Shown here piece after piece: positions 1 through 5,381 of a stretch of DNA of 6,912 nucleotides. The stretch spans positions 1-6,912 of the forward strand of contig JASHOI010000657.1 in the NCBI GenBank assembly GCA_030041195.1, given 5' to 3'. The DNA comes from Streptosporangiaceae bacterium. Its GTDB lineage: Bacteria; Actinomycetota; Actinomycetes; Streptosporangiales; Streptosporangiaceae. The notes under the pieces are model-generated. The model did no database searches. It was given only the letters and a program-made list of their open reading frames with translations, and had not been told where the DNA came from. The position numbers and the translations under genes were made by a program. Each line of letters starts with the position of its first letter. Within the stretch, counting starts at the first letter, position 1.

Positions 1-2
1 CG

Positions 3-185
3 GGCGCCGGGCTGGCGCCGAGCGGGCCGACACACCCGCCCGCGGCCCGCCGCAGGCTCATTGTCGCCGCAGTCATCGCGGCCATACTGATCGCGCTGGT
101 CGCCATCTTGCTGTTCGGCCACCTGTTCACGGTCTATGGCTCCTCGAACGGCGCAGGCCCGTGGCACGTCCCGCGACTGTGGTGA
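3..185 (+). CDS. C-terminal end of a membrane protein (partial, probably truncated)
   Basis: The reading frame is open from the left edge to a TGA at 183-185, so the start lies outside the window. About 60 residues are visible. A Pro/Ala/Gly-rich stretch is followed by a basic RRR cluster and then a strongly hydrophobic segment of about 23 residues (LIVAAVIAAILIALVAILLF), a clear transmembrane helix; the positive cluster suggests the preceding part faces the cytoplasm. Only about 20 residues follow the helix, ending PRLW, and they look like no known domain. An alpha/beta-hydrolase relic begins in another frame about 10 bases after the stop, so the tail may be an artefact of a deletion or fusion that cut off an extracytoplasmic domain. 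The family is not recognised. Confidence 0.45.
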   Translation, partial: GAGLAPSGPTHPPAARRRLIVAAVIAAILIALVAILLFGHLFTVYGSSNGAGPWHVPRLW

Positions 186-333
186 CCGCAGGCACCGCAT
201 CATCGGGCACTCCATTGGCGGGATGATCGCCGAGAAGTTCCTCGGCATGGACTGTGGGGCGGGGGCGATCGGCATCGACGCCGCGCAGATCAAGGGCGTG
301 CGAGTCCCCTCTGCCCGTAGGCGGTGAACAGGT
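121..333. repeat. 10-bp inverted repeat flanking the hydrolase relic, with a third partial copy
   Basis: ACCTGTTCAC at 121-130 is the exact reverse complement of GTGAACAGGT at 324-333. The two arms bracket the hydrolase remnant. A related direct copy, GAACAGGTCCA, occurs at 326-336 and again at 432-442. The arms are short, and no transposase or target duplication is seen, so a mobile-element origin is only a possibility. Confidence 0.3.
196..327 (+). pseudogene. Alpha/beta-hydrolase fragment (relic)
   Basis: Read from 196, the frame gives an alpha/beta-hydrolase signature: IIGHSIGG, the nucleophile elbow G-H-S-x-G-G with the Ser codon at 211-213, followed by a helix like MIAEKFLGM and the strand AIGIDAAQIKGV. 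This order (elbow, 'IAEK-LG', 'AI-IDAAQIKGV') is typical of actinobacterial alpha/beta hydrolases of about 250-290 residues. Only about 40 residues remain. The N-terminal part with the oxyanion loop is missing, and homology ends near base 295, where the frame runs into a stop at 325-327. Neither the acid nor the His of the triad is present. It is therefore a non-functional remnant beside the truncated membrane gene, probably from one deletion event. The family call is fairly secure, the boundaries approximate. Confidence 0.6.
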
Positions 334-815
334 CCACCCACCGATCCCCAGGCTGAACCAAGGTGCAAGTGTGCACATCCGGCCGGGCGCTGGCGGCGAA
401 TTTCTTCGATCTGGAGCGTCTCCTCTGGAGGGAACAGGTCCAGGGGTCAGTGACTTCGTGGGGACGGGTCGGCGGCGAAGTGCTAGCGACGGTGGTGGCC
501 TGGGCAGGGTTGAGGAAGACGGGTGGTCCGCGGGTCTTGGGGAGCCCGGCGACCGCGCTCCCGTTGACGTAGCCGATCATGGCTGGGAGTTCGGTAGGCG
601 GGCGCCTGCGCGCGGGGTGGGCTCTGTCCTTGCTGATGGCCGGCGGTAAGTGGCCGCCGGATTCGAACGCTATCCAGGGCCTCCGGTTCCGGGACCAGGC
701 GAACAGCGAGCCAACTTAGGCACTAACAGATCGCCGACTAGGTGGTGGAGCTCTGCCAGACTGCTGCCAACATCAGAACGGCGGTCCGGCCTGCGCTGTC
801 TCGGGCGTCTGCAAC
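328..815. other. Non-coding gap, no supported gene
   Basis: About 490 bases between the hydrolase relic and the FAH gene. Open frames exist on both strands but show no recognisable domain, no ribosome-binding site and GC-driven overlapping frames only. It could be further decayed sequence. I cannot point to a convincing -10/-35 pair for the downstream operon. Confidence 0.4.
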
Positions 816-820
816 AGGAG
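816..820 (+). promoter_or_regulatory. Ribosome-binding site of the FAH-family gene
   Basis: AGGAG at 816-820, extended by AGG to 823, lies 7 bases before the ATG at 828. It is a clear Shine-Dalgarno that fixes this start, unlike the genes after 4.4 kb, which have none. Confidence 0.75.
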
Positions 821-827
821 AGGCACC

Positions 828-1670
828 ATGCGTCTTGTCCGATATCAGGCGGCTGGGAGGACCGGCATCGGCGCGGTGCGGCCGGACGGTTCGGTCGTGA
901 CCACGCCGTGGCCGGATTTCGGGGCGCTTTTCACCGAGCCTGATCCACTTCGGGCGGGGCAGGCCGTTGACCTTTCGCGCCAGGAACCCGTCGCCGTTTC
1001 GCGGCTGCTCGCCCCGGTCGTTGAACGGGCCCAGGTCATTGGCACCGGCGGGAACTACGCCGATCACGCGGCCGAGGCACGGACCGGGGGACTGGTGGTG
1101 GCGGAGCCGGTGTTCATGCCGTACTTGTGGGGCGCGGTGATCGGGCCGGAAGACGACATCGTGATTCCAACTGAAGACACACAGACCGACTATGAAGTCG
1201 AGCTGTCGGTAGTGATCGGGCAGACCGCCCGCGGGCTGACCGAGGAGACCGCGATGGACGCGGTCTTCGGCTTCACCATCGTGAATGACGTGAGTGCCCG
1301 CGAGGTGATGGCGCGGGAGAAAATGCAGGTGATGCTGTCCAAGTCGGTCGACACCTTCCTGCCGGTCGGCCCGCATGTCGTCACCAAGGACGAGATCCCC
1401 GACGTGTACGACCTTGAGATCGCCACGTACCTGAACGGCCAGTTGCGGCAGCACTCCAACACCGGCCTGATGACCGTGCGGATACCCGCGCTGCTCGCCG
1501 CCATCACCCGGACGGTCACCCTTCATCCTGGCGACATCGTCACCACCGGCACGCCGGGTGGCGTCGGGTTCTTCCGGGACCCGCCGGAGTTCATGCAGCC
1601 CGGAGACACCATCGTCGCCGAGGTCGAACACGTCGGCCGTCTCACCAACCAGGTGGTCCGCGGCTGGTAG
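828..1670 (+). CDS. Fumarylacetoacetate hydrolase (FAH) family protein
   Basis: A full-length 280-residue FAH-superfamily enzyme. Members cleave or isomerise/decarboxylate beta-diketo or hydroxy-dienoate acids using Mg2+, usually late in aromatic or sugar-acid catabolism, in the cytoplasm. A small N-terminal domain (about 1-65) precedes the mixed beta-roll catalytic domain. Visible landmarks: GGNYADHAAE at 74-83 with the His80/Glu83 dyad; metal ligands Glu123 and Glu125 in DYEVELSVVIG; Asp154 in VNDVSARE; Lys172 before DTFLPVGP; the TGTPGGVG loop at 240-247; and the C-terminal VEHVGRLTNQVV. All expected metal ligands are present, so it should be active. The start is fixed by AGGAG. The VOC gene follows after 28 bases on the same strand, implying co-transcription. 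The exact substrate cannot be read from sequence; 2-hydroxyhepta-2,4-diene-dioate isomerase-like or acylpyruvase activities are possible. Confidence 0.93.
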   Translation: MRLVRYQAAGRTGIGAVRPDGSVVTTPWPDFGALFTEPDPLRAGQAVDLSRQEPVAVSRLLAPVVERAQVIGTGGNYADHAAEARTGGLVVAEPVFMPYLWGAVIGPEDDIVIPTEDTQTDYEVELSVVIGQTARGLTEETAMDAVFGFTIVNDVSAREVMAREKMQVMLSKSVDTFLPVGPHVVTKDEIPDVYDLEIATYLNGQLRQHSNTGLMTVRIPALLAAITRTVTLHPGDIVTTGTPGGVGFFRDPPEFMQPGDTIVAEVEHVGRLTNQVVRGW

Positions 1671-1683
1671 CCGCGGACGGCCC

Positions 1684-1689
1684 GGAAGG
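1684..1689 (+). promoter_or_regulatory. Ribosome-binding site of the VOC gene
   Basis: GGAAGG ends 9 bases before ATG 1699 and 0 bases before ATG 1690. The spacing favours the second ATG as the true start. Confidence 0.6.
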
Positions 1690-1698
1690 ATGCCACCC

Positions 1699-2166
1699 AT
1701 GACCGACAACGAACCTCAGCCGCCGCCACTGCACGGGATACACCACCTCAAGCTCCCGGTCAGCGACCTGAATGCCTCCTTGGCCTTCTATGAGCGCGCG
1801 TTCGGGGCCCGGCGCATCCCCGAGGCTGATCACCGCCGCGCATCCGACGGCTCGCTGTACGCCTACATCCTCGCGGTCCCCGGACTCGGCACCGCCTTGG
1901 AGCTGCGGCTCGATCCGGAACGGGCCGCAAGGCACCGGCTGTTCGACCCGGTCACTATCGCTGTCCGCGACCGGGCCACGCTAGATGCCTGGGACGAGTA
2001 CCTCACCGGCCAGGGCATCGTCCACTCCGAGGTCATCACGGCCATCCAAGCATGGCTGATTGTCGTGCCGGATCCGGACGGCCACCGGCTGCGCCTCTAC
2101 ACGCTGGAAACGCACGGACCGGAGCTGACGCCGGATGAGGATAACCCCTGGGTGCGCAGCACCTGA
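1699..2166 (+). CDS. VOC family (glyoxalase/dioxygenase-fold) protein
   Basis: A 155-residue vicinal-oxygen-chelate protein with two beta-alpha-beta-beta-beta modules. The first starts GIHHLKLPVSDLNASLAFYERAFGA (residues 13-37) and ends with LELRLDP (67-73). The second starts FDPVTIAVRD (82-91) and ends in VPDPDGHRLRLYTLE (123-137). ATG 1699 is chosen because GGAAGG at 1684-1689 lies 9 bases upstream; the in-frame ATG at 1690 abuts that site. His16 and Glu68 occupy two usual metal positions, but the second-module His position appears to be Pro84 and the usual Glu in 'DG-x-x-x-E-LY' is Arg132. Half the metal site thus seems absent, pointing to a non-canonical metal site or a binding protein rather than glyoxalase I. 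It probably shares an operon with the FAH gene and may act on the same catabolic route. The substrate is unknown. Confidence 0.88.
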   Translation: MTDNEPQPPPLHGIHHLKLPVSDLNASLAFYERAFGARRIPEADHRRASDGSLYAYILAVPGLGTALELRLDPERAARHRLFDPVTIAVRDRATLDAWDEYLTGQGIVHSEVITAIQAWLIVVPDPDGHRLRLYTLETHGPELTPDEDNPWVRST

Positions 2167-2335
2167 ATGGCATCGAAAGCACGCCGCACCTCGCTGGCCA
2201 CCGCAACGGTGACCAGACGGCCTGCAGCTAAGGCCCGGGAACCGGCTCAGCCGTGAACCTCAACCAGCCACACCGGCCGAGGAGCACCACCACCGGTACC
2301 CGAAAAACATGGCAGCGCATCGGTTCTGGGATTAG

Positions 2336-2348
2336 CGAGGTGACCTCG
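2336..2348. repeat. 13-bp palindrome CGAGGT-G-ACCTCG
   Basis: A perfect 6-bp inverted repeat around one central base, 2 bases beyond the stop of the minus-strand carbonic anhydrase pseudogene and 170 bases after the VOC stop. It could be an operator or an arm of a weak terminator. No T-tract follows. Confidence 0.3.
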
Positions 2349-2349
2349 G

Positions 2350-2884
2350 TCAGGCGATGATATCGACCACGCCGCTGGCCATCGCGCAGCGTCCTGCGAC
2401 GCTTAGCTGGTTGCCGAGCAACGGGTCTGCCTTCAGCAGCTGGACGGTCAGCCGGATCTGAGCCCGGACCATGTTGTCGACCAGGTCACCTGGCTGCGGC
2501 TTTGCCGCGTAGTAAGCGGGCCTGAGCGTGGATGTACCCGGCGCGCGCCCGCCACTCCTGATGACCTCGATGGCCTTCTCTACCGCGTCGCATTTCTGGT
2601 GGCCGAGCACGAACATGAGCCCTGCCGACGCGAAGAATTGCGGCCCGAACTCGATGCGGGAGACCAAGGTAGCGAACGGGTTCTGGTGGTCGGCCAGGAA
2701 CCGGCGCCACTTCGGTGACTGCCGCGGATGTCTGGCTGTGCCGCGGGCCCAGCGCCGGTTGTCGGCCATGGTCACCCGCAGCGCGGCGTTCGGGCTGGTC
2801 GATCGGGTCGCTTCGTCCGCGCTCGCGGCCAGTTGCGCCGGTCGTACCCGCGCCCGCCAGGCCGACGGCCAGCAGCCCGGCCAT
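2350..2884 (-). pseudogene. Beta-carbonic anhydrase pseudogene (frameshift plus loss of catalytic segment)
   Basis: The frame at 2350-2775 encodes recognisable beta-carbonic anhydrase (CO2 to bicarbonate, zinc enzyme) sequence: MADNRRWARG, FLADHQNPFATLVS, the zinc motif GHQKCDAV (His59, Cys62 counted from 2775), EVIRSGGRAPG and QPGDLVDNMVRAQIRLTV. After LVSR (residue 40, near base 2656) it jumps straight to IEFGP. About 35-40 family residues are missing, including the C-x-D-S-R motif with the first zinc Cys and the Asp/Arg pair. The N-terminus is broken too: MADNRRW is preceded in frame by SADEATRSTSPNAALRVT, but the hydrophobic signal-like segment MAGLLAVGLAGAGTTGA lies in the next frame, so a frameshift sits near 2835. 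The C-terminus (ASGVVDIIA) also looks shortened. The intact ancestor was probably an exported or lipoprotein-like enzyme. The left boundary is the TGA at 2350-2352; the right boundary is approximate. Confidence 0.82.
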
Positions 2885-3071
2885 CCCTGCGAAGCTCTGG
2901 AGCGATACCACAGCCCGGCCCTGGCCGGTGCGCCCGCCGTGCGACGGCCCGTCCGCGCCGCCCCGTCCTGCCTGCGTCATCTGCCCAGCCCCGCGCCGTG
3001 GACCGCGGATATGGCCGGCTCCGCGTGGATCAAACGATCAGTAGTCGTGCAATCACAGAAAGCTATCAGTC

Positions 3072-3119
3072 CTGCAGGCGAGTTGCCTGGGCGAGCTGCA
3101 GGCGGGTTCCATGGGTGAG
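3072..3119. repeat. Two-copy 24-bp tandem repeat
   Basis: Copies at 3072-3095 and 3096-3119 both begin CTGCAGGCG and match at 20 of 24 bases. A weaker third copy starts CTGAGGGCCGGTT at 3120. It lies in non-coding sequence, so duplication by slippage is the simplest origin. Confidence 0.5.
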
Positions 3120-3331
3120 CTGAGGGCCGGTTACCTCGCAGCGCAAGCAGCCCGGGTCCGACGACCTTCATCCCGCTGGCCGGGGAGAACGTGCTAATCA
3201 CTGTGCAGAGCGAGCTGACCTCGGGGTCGTGCTCACAGTCCCAGTCGCCGAGACCGTGACCAAAGCACGTTTCTGGTGCCGCACAGATCAGTCAGTTACG
3301 TATACCGCGATGGGCCACGGTCAGCAGTCTC

Positions 3332-3350
3332 CCGCCGTCAAGAACGGCGG
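3332..3350. repeat. 7-bp perfect hairpin CCGCCGT-CAAGA-ACGGCGG
   Basis: Perfect 7-bp arms around a 5-base loop in the gap upstream of the SnoaL-like gene. It could be a terminator-like stem or operator. No T-tract follows, so the function is unknown. Confidence 0.3.
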
Positions 3351-3597
3351 CAGTGCGCGCGCGCCCGATCGGCGATCTGACTACGCTGCGCGATCGGCAC
3401 GACTAGCGAGTATGGCTGTGCGTCCGAGTCACGAGGATTCCGGACATCATCATCCGCCGCGTGACAGTGCAGGGGTTTACGTTCGCCAAGGCCGAACCCG
3501 CCAGGCGGCGCTGGGCGGCATGGACGTACTTCACCGCGGCATGACCGCGCCTTCGGCGGCGCGTTCGCTGGACTACTTACTTAGTAGCGGTGACGAT

Positions 3598-4005
3598 GTG
3601 CAGGTGGTGGCCTTTATCGGCGGGTTGATCGAGAGGTTCTACGGCGAATTGTGGAACCGGTGGAACGATTCCGCGGTCGAGGACACGCTCAGCCCGGGCT
3701 TTACTTTTCGTGGGTCGCTGGGGCAGGAGACATCGGATCGGCAGGGCTGGCGGCGGTACCGGGACCTAGTGCGCGAAGGCTCTGCCGATTTTCACAACGA
3801 GATCGTCGATCTGGTCTGTGACGGTGGGAGGGCGGCGGCACGGCTTCGCTTCACCGGCACCCATACCGGGCCGCTGCTAGGGCTGCCAGCAACGCAGCGG
3901 CGGTTCGAATACGCTGGCGCGGCCTTTTTCACGGCAGATGAGCGGTGGCTGACCAGTGCCTGGGTTCTTGGCGATCTCGACGCGCTGCGCCGCCAGCTCG
4001 GCTGA
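3598..4005 (+). CDS. SnoaL-like / NTF2-fold (ester cyclase-type) protein
   Basis: About 135 residues with the SnoaL-like polyketide-cyclase pattern: IERFYGELWNRWNDSAVEDTLSPGFTFRGS (11-40), WRRYRDLVREGSADFHNEIVDLV (51-73), ARLRFTGTHTGPLLGLPATQRRFEYAGAAFF (81-111) and LTSAWVLGDLDALRRQL. The cone-shaped alpha+beta barrel should have a pocket lined by Arg84, His89, Trp122 and Asp126. Family members include small-molecule cyclases, isomerases, and binding proteins, so no reaction is assigned. The start is uncertain. ATG 3541 and ATG 3520 are in frame but bring in an unconserved leader with a TTA codon, rare in such GC-rich DNA, and no ribosome site. GTG 3598 begins where the family usually begins; GTG 3604, 6 bases after GACGAT, is also possible. 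It stands alone, with non-coding gaps on both sides. Confidence 0.8.
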   Translation: MQVVAFIGGLIERFYGELWNRWNDSAVEDTLSPGFTFRGSLGQETSDRQGWRRYRDLVREGSADFHNEIVDLVCDGGRAAARLRFTGTHTGPLLGLPATQRRFEYAGAAFFTADERWLTSAWVLGDLDALRRQLG

Positions 4006-4209
4006 CAACCTCGCCCCCGGTGTCGGGCAGGGTTCGACGGATAGCCCAATCTGCGGCATGGCGGACAAGTGAGCCGACCCTCGGGTTTGCCGGACCACAC
4101 GGTGGCAACAGCCCTGACCGACCTGGCGGTAAGGGCCATAGACCAGTCGTCCCGAGAGGGTTCGAGAAGCGTCGACCCGCCTCGCCGCCAGGCCAGGGTC
4201 CGCTACCCG

Positions 4210-4260
4210 GCATTATATGGGTGATCGAAGATCACCGCGCCCTTCGGGCTTACATAATGC
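4210..4260. repeat. Three-way-junction-like inverted repeat (left unit)
   Basis: An outer stem GCATTAT (4210-4216)/ATAATGC (4254-4260) encloses two smaller hairpins: GGTGATC-GAA-GATCACC (4220-4236, 7 bp) and GCCC-TTC-GGGC (4239-4249). All paired arms are perfect. The folded shape would be a small three-armed structure in DNA or RNA. It lies in the non-coding gap between the SnoaL-like gene and the Imm26 gene. No tRNA features are present (51 bases only). Confidence 0.6.
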
Positions 4261-4328
4261 CTGATCATGCAGGTGATCGAGGCGCCGCGCGCCTCGATCC
4301 TGGTGCCTCACGATCACCTGCATATCAG
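4261..4328. repeat. Nested long inverted repeat (right unit)
   Basis: The arm at 4261-4279 (CTGATCATGCAGGTGATCG) pairs with 4311-4328 (CGATCACCTGCATATCAG) with one bulged base. Inside, GATCGAGGCGC (4275-4285) and GCGCCTCGATC (4289-4299) form a perfect 11-bp hairpin with a 3-base loop. The two pairings share bases 4275-4279, so they partly compete. It directly abuts the left unit and reuses the same GGTGATC/GATCACC motif (4272-4278 and 4312-4318). It could be a terminator, a multi-site operator, a mobile-element end or a structured RNA. Confidence 0.65.
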
Positions 4329-4453
4329 CCATGACAGGGCGTTCGGCGGGTGCGGCCGCGCGTGACTGCACCACCCAGCTCTGCGTAGATGCTCCTGTGC
4401 TGGCCGCGGTCGCGAGTGCTCGGCGATGCCGGCGGATCCGGTCGTCTGTCCGG

Positions 4454-4459
4454 CAATAT
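4454..4459 (+). promoter_or_regulatory. Putative -10 box of the Imm26-type gene (leaderless)
   Basis: CAATAT ends 6 bases before GTG 4466, so transcription would start at or near the start codon. No convincing -35 box is visible. This is the weakest of the four similar sites. Confidence 0.3.
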
Positions 4460-4465
4460 GGTGGG

Positions 4466-4879
4466 GTGTCGAAGCGTCGGCCCGCGCCTGGTTCCGTCAT
4501 CCAGGTTCCTCTTCCAGATGGTCGGTTTGCATACGGGCGGGTGTATCGGGACGCGACTGTATGCTTCTACCGCTATGCGACGAAGCTGCCAGGTGAACCT
4601 CCTATCGGCCTCCGGGATTTCACCTTCTGCGTCGGTGTCTACGACGACGTAGTCGCGCGCTGGGAGGTGGTCGGTGTGGACAGCTTCTCGCCCGACGAGG
4701 ACAGCGGCTGGCCACCCGCATCGGGAATCAAGGACCCGATCTCTGGGTCATGGCGGATCTACTACCGCGGCGCAATGAGGGCAGCGACAGAAGACGAAGC
4801 CCGTGACCTTGAGCCTGCGGCGGTGTGGGACGAACACCACGTGCTGCCCAGGCTTGTCGAAGGGCTTTCCGGGAGCTGA
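4466..4879 (+). CDS. Imm26 family immunity protein (orphan)
   Basis: 137 residues from GTG 4466. The N-terminus RPAPGSVIQVPLPDGRFAYGRVY (5-27) matches the Imm26-type opening 'K-PGD-hxxxPL-DGxYxYGxV', followed by a small beta-rich domain (ATVCFYRYA, FTFCVGVYDDVVARWEVVG) and an acidic C-terminal half. Imm26 proteins are cytoplasmic immunity proteins that neutralise polymorphic or contact-dependent nuclease-type toxins; here that is inferred from the N-terminal motif only. No toxin gene lies on either side, so it is an orphan. The frame is open upstream to 4331, but residues before the GTG are unlike the family and overlap non-coding sequence. No Shine-Dalgarno is visible; CAATAT lies 6 bases before the GTG. 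Other members of the beta-rich immunity clade cannot be excluded. Confidence 0.72.
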   Translation: MSKRRPAPGSVIQVPLPDGRFAYGRVYRDATVCFYRYATKLPGEPPIGLRDFTFCVGVYDDVVARWEVVGVDSFSPDEDSGWPPASGIKDPISGSWRIYYRGAMRAATEDEARDLEPAAVWDEHHVLPRLVEGLSGS

Positions 4880-4898
4880 CCGTCCGCATAGCGGCATG

Positions 4899-4936
4899 CA
4901 GGAGAGGATGGCCTTGGACCATCGGCGCCCCTCCTG
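4899..4936 (+). terminator. Terminator-like hairpin after the Imm26-type gene
   Basis: CAGGAGAGG (4899-4907) pairs with CCCCTCCTG (4928-4936) with one mismatch, and ATGG/CCAT (4908-4911, 4919-4922) continues the stem above a bulge. It starts 19 bases after the stop codon. No T-tract follows, as is common in GC-rich actinomycetes. Confidence 0.35.
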
Positions 4937-4978
4937 ATGGCGTGAATAACGCGGATATCGGCGACCCTAATGGACGCT

Positions 4979-4984
4979 TACGAT
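4979..4984 (+). promoter_or_regulatory. Putative -10 box of the small CxxC gene (leaderless)
   Basis: TACGAT (TANNNT pattern) ends 6 bases before ATG 4991 and no Shine-Dalgarno is present. This supports ATG 4991 over ATG 4970, which would put the -10 box inside the gene. Confidence 0.45.
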
Positions 4985-4990
4985 GCTGGC

Positions 4991-5233
4991 ATGAGCGGGT
5001 GGTACGTGTATGAGGACTTCGTGACCCACGAGGCTGTGGTTCATCGCAGCGACTGCGTCCACTGCAACTACGGTCAGGGCCATGGTGCTGGCCGGAATGA
5101 GCGCGAGAACACCTGGCACGGCGAGTTCAGTTCTGAGCAATCTGCGCGTGCCGCCAGGATCGACCCTCGCTCATACGTGCGCAACTGTCGCGTCTGCATC
5201 GGCGAACAGTGCACCACGCCAGACAGTCGATAA
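4991..5233 (+). CDS. Small conserved CxxC...CxxC protein, putative zinc ribbon (unknown function)
   Basis: 80 residues from ATG 4991. Layout: a WYVYEDFVTHEAVVHRSDC opening (4-22), a first C-x-x-C at Cys22/Cys25 (CVHC) followed by a Gly-rich YGQGHGAGRN, a W-H-G-E-F segment (42-46), an Ala-rich helix (SEQSARAARI), and a second C-x-x-C at Cys66/Cys69 with Cys74 nearby. The pattern 'W-V-x-N/D-(x)n-AVVH-x-x-C-x-x-C-x-x-G-x-G ... N-x-W-x-G-x-F ... A ... V-x-x-C-x-x-C' resembles small uncharacterised proteins of phages and bacteria in which four Cys would bind one zinc. No enzyme signature is visible. It is flanked by a hairpin upstream and another downstream and so looks like its own transcription unit. 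The role is unknown. Confidence 0.7.
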   Translation: MSGWYVYEDFVTHEAVVHRSDCVHCNYGQGHGAGRNERENTWHGEFSSEQSARAARIDPRSYVRNCRVCIGEQCTTPDSR

Positions 5234-5254
5234 CCCAGCGAGGCCCAGGCGCCT

Positions 5255-5270
5255 GCCCGCGCTAGCGGGC
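5255..5270 (+). terminator. Terminator-like hairpin GCCCGC-GCTA-GCGGGC
   Basis: A perfect 6-bp GC stem with a 4-base loop, 22 bases after the small CxxC gene, followed by the mildly T-rich CGCATTCTT. It probably ends that transcript. Confidence 0.5.
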
Positions 5271-5332
5271 CGCATTCTTCGTCGCGACCACGTCAGCGCA
5301 GCAGCAAGCAGACCATGTGCACCCGGGCCGTA

Positions 5333-5352
5333 CGCGGCATGAGCGGATGTCG
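5333..5352. repeat. 20-bp direct repeat, copy 1 (upstream of cupin gene)
   Basis: CGCGGCATG-A-GCGGATGTCG. It matches the copy at 5788-5807 at 19 of 20 bases (A5342 versus T5797). It ends 29 bases before the cupin start. Confidence 0.7.
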
Positions 5353-5369
5353 AGCGATGCGTGCTGGGC

Positions 5370-5375
5370 TACTCT
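5370..5375 (+). promoter_or_regulatory. Putative -10 box of the cupin gene (leaderless)
   Basis: TACTCT (TANNNT) ends 6 bases before ATG 5382. There is no Shine-Dalgarno and no clear -35 hexamer; the 20-bp repeat occupies the -35 region. Confidence 0.45.
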
Positions 5376-5381
5376 GCGCGG

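Larger units (their letters stand above)
2885..3597. other. Long non-coding stretch with small repeats
   Basis: About 710 bases without a supported gene. Several GC-rich open frames overlap here, but none has a domain or a ribosome-binding site. It contains a 24-bp tandem duplication (3072-3119), a 7-bp hairpin (3332-3350) and two CGATCGGC copies near 3366 and 3390. A frame over about 3440-3543 is open but not recognisable as any family. Confidence 0.4.

Noticed and set aside
254..649. Plus-strand open frames over 254-649 and the minus-strand frame 290-580
   Set aside because: Gly/Arg/Pro-rich low-information translations that overlap each other, with no ribosome site and no recognisable family.
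738..1709. Long minus-strand open frame (323 codons)
   Set aside because: It is antisense to the FAH gene, whose motifs and ribosome-binding site are clear; the antisense product has no domain and arises from GC-rich codon structure.
2528..3123. Plus-strand open frames over the carbonic anhydrase relic
   Set aside because: Antisense shadows of a recognisable minus-strand pseudogene.
3229..3540. N-terminal extension of the SnoaL-like gene up to 3229
   Set aside because: The extension has no family similarity, contains repeats and hairpins typical of the non-coding gap, and the family domain begins near 3600.
4210..4260. tRNA or hammerhead ribozyme in the three-armed repeat
   Set aside because: Too short for a tRNA, lacks the T-loop consensus, and lacks the CUGAUGA and GAAA hammerhead core.
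4213..4500. Minus-strand 95-codon frame across the inverted repeats
   Set aside because: Much of it translates palindromic DNA; no domain and no ribosome site.
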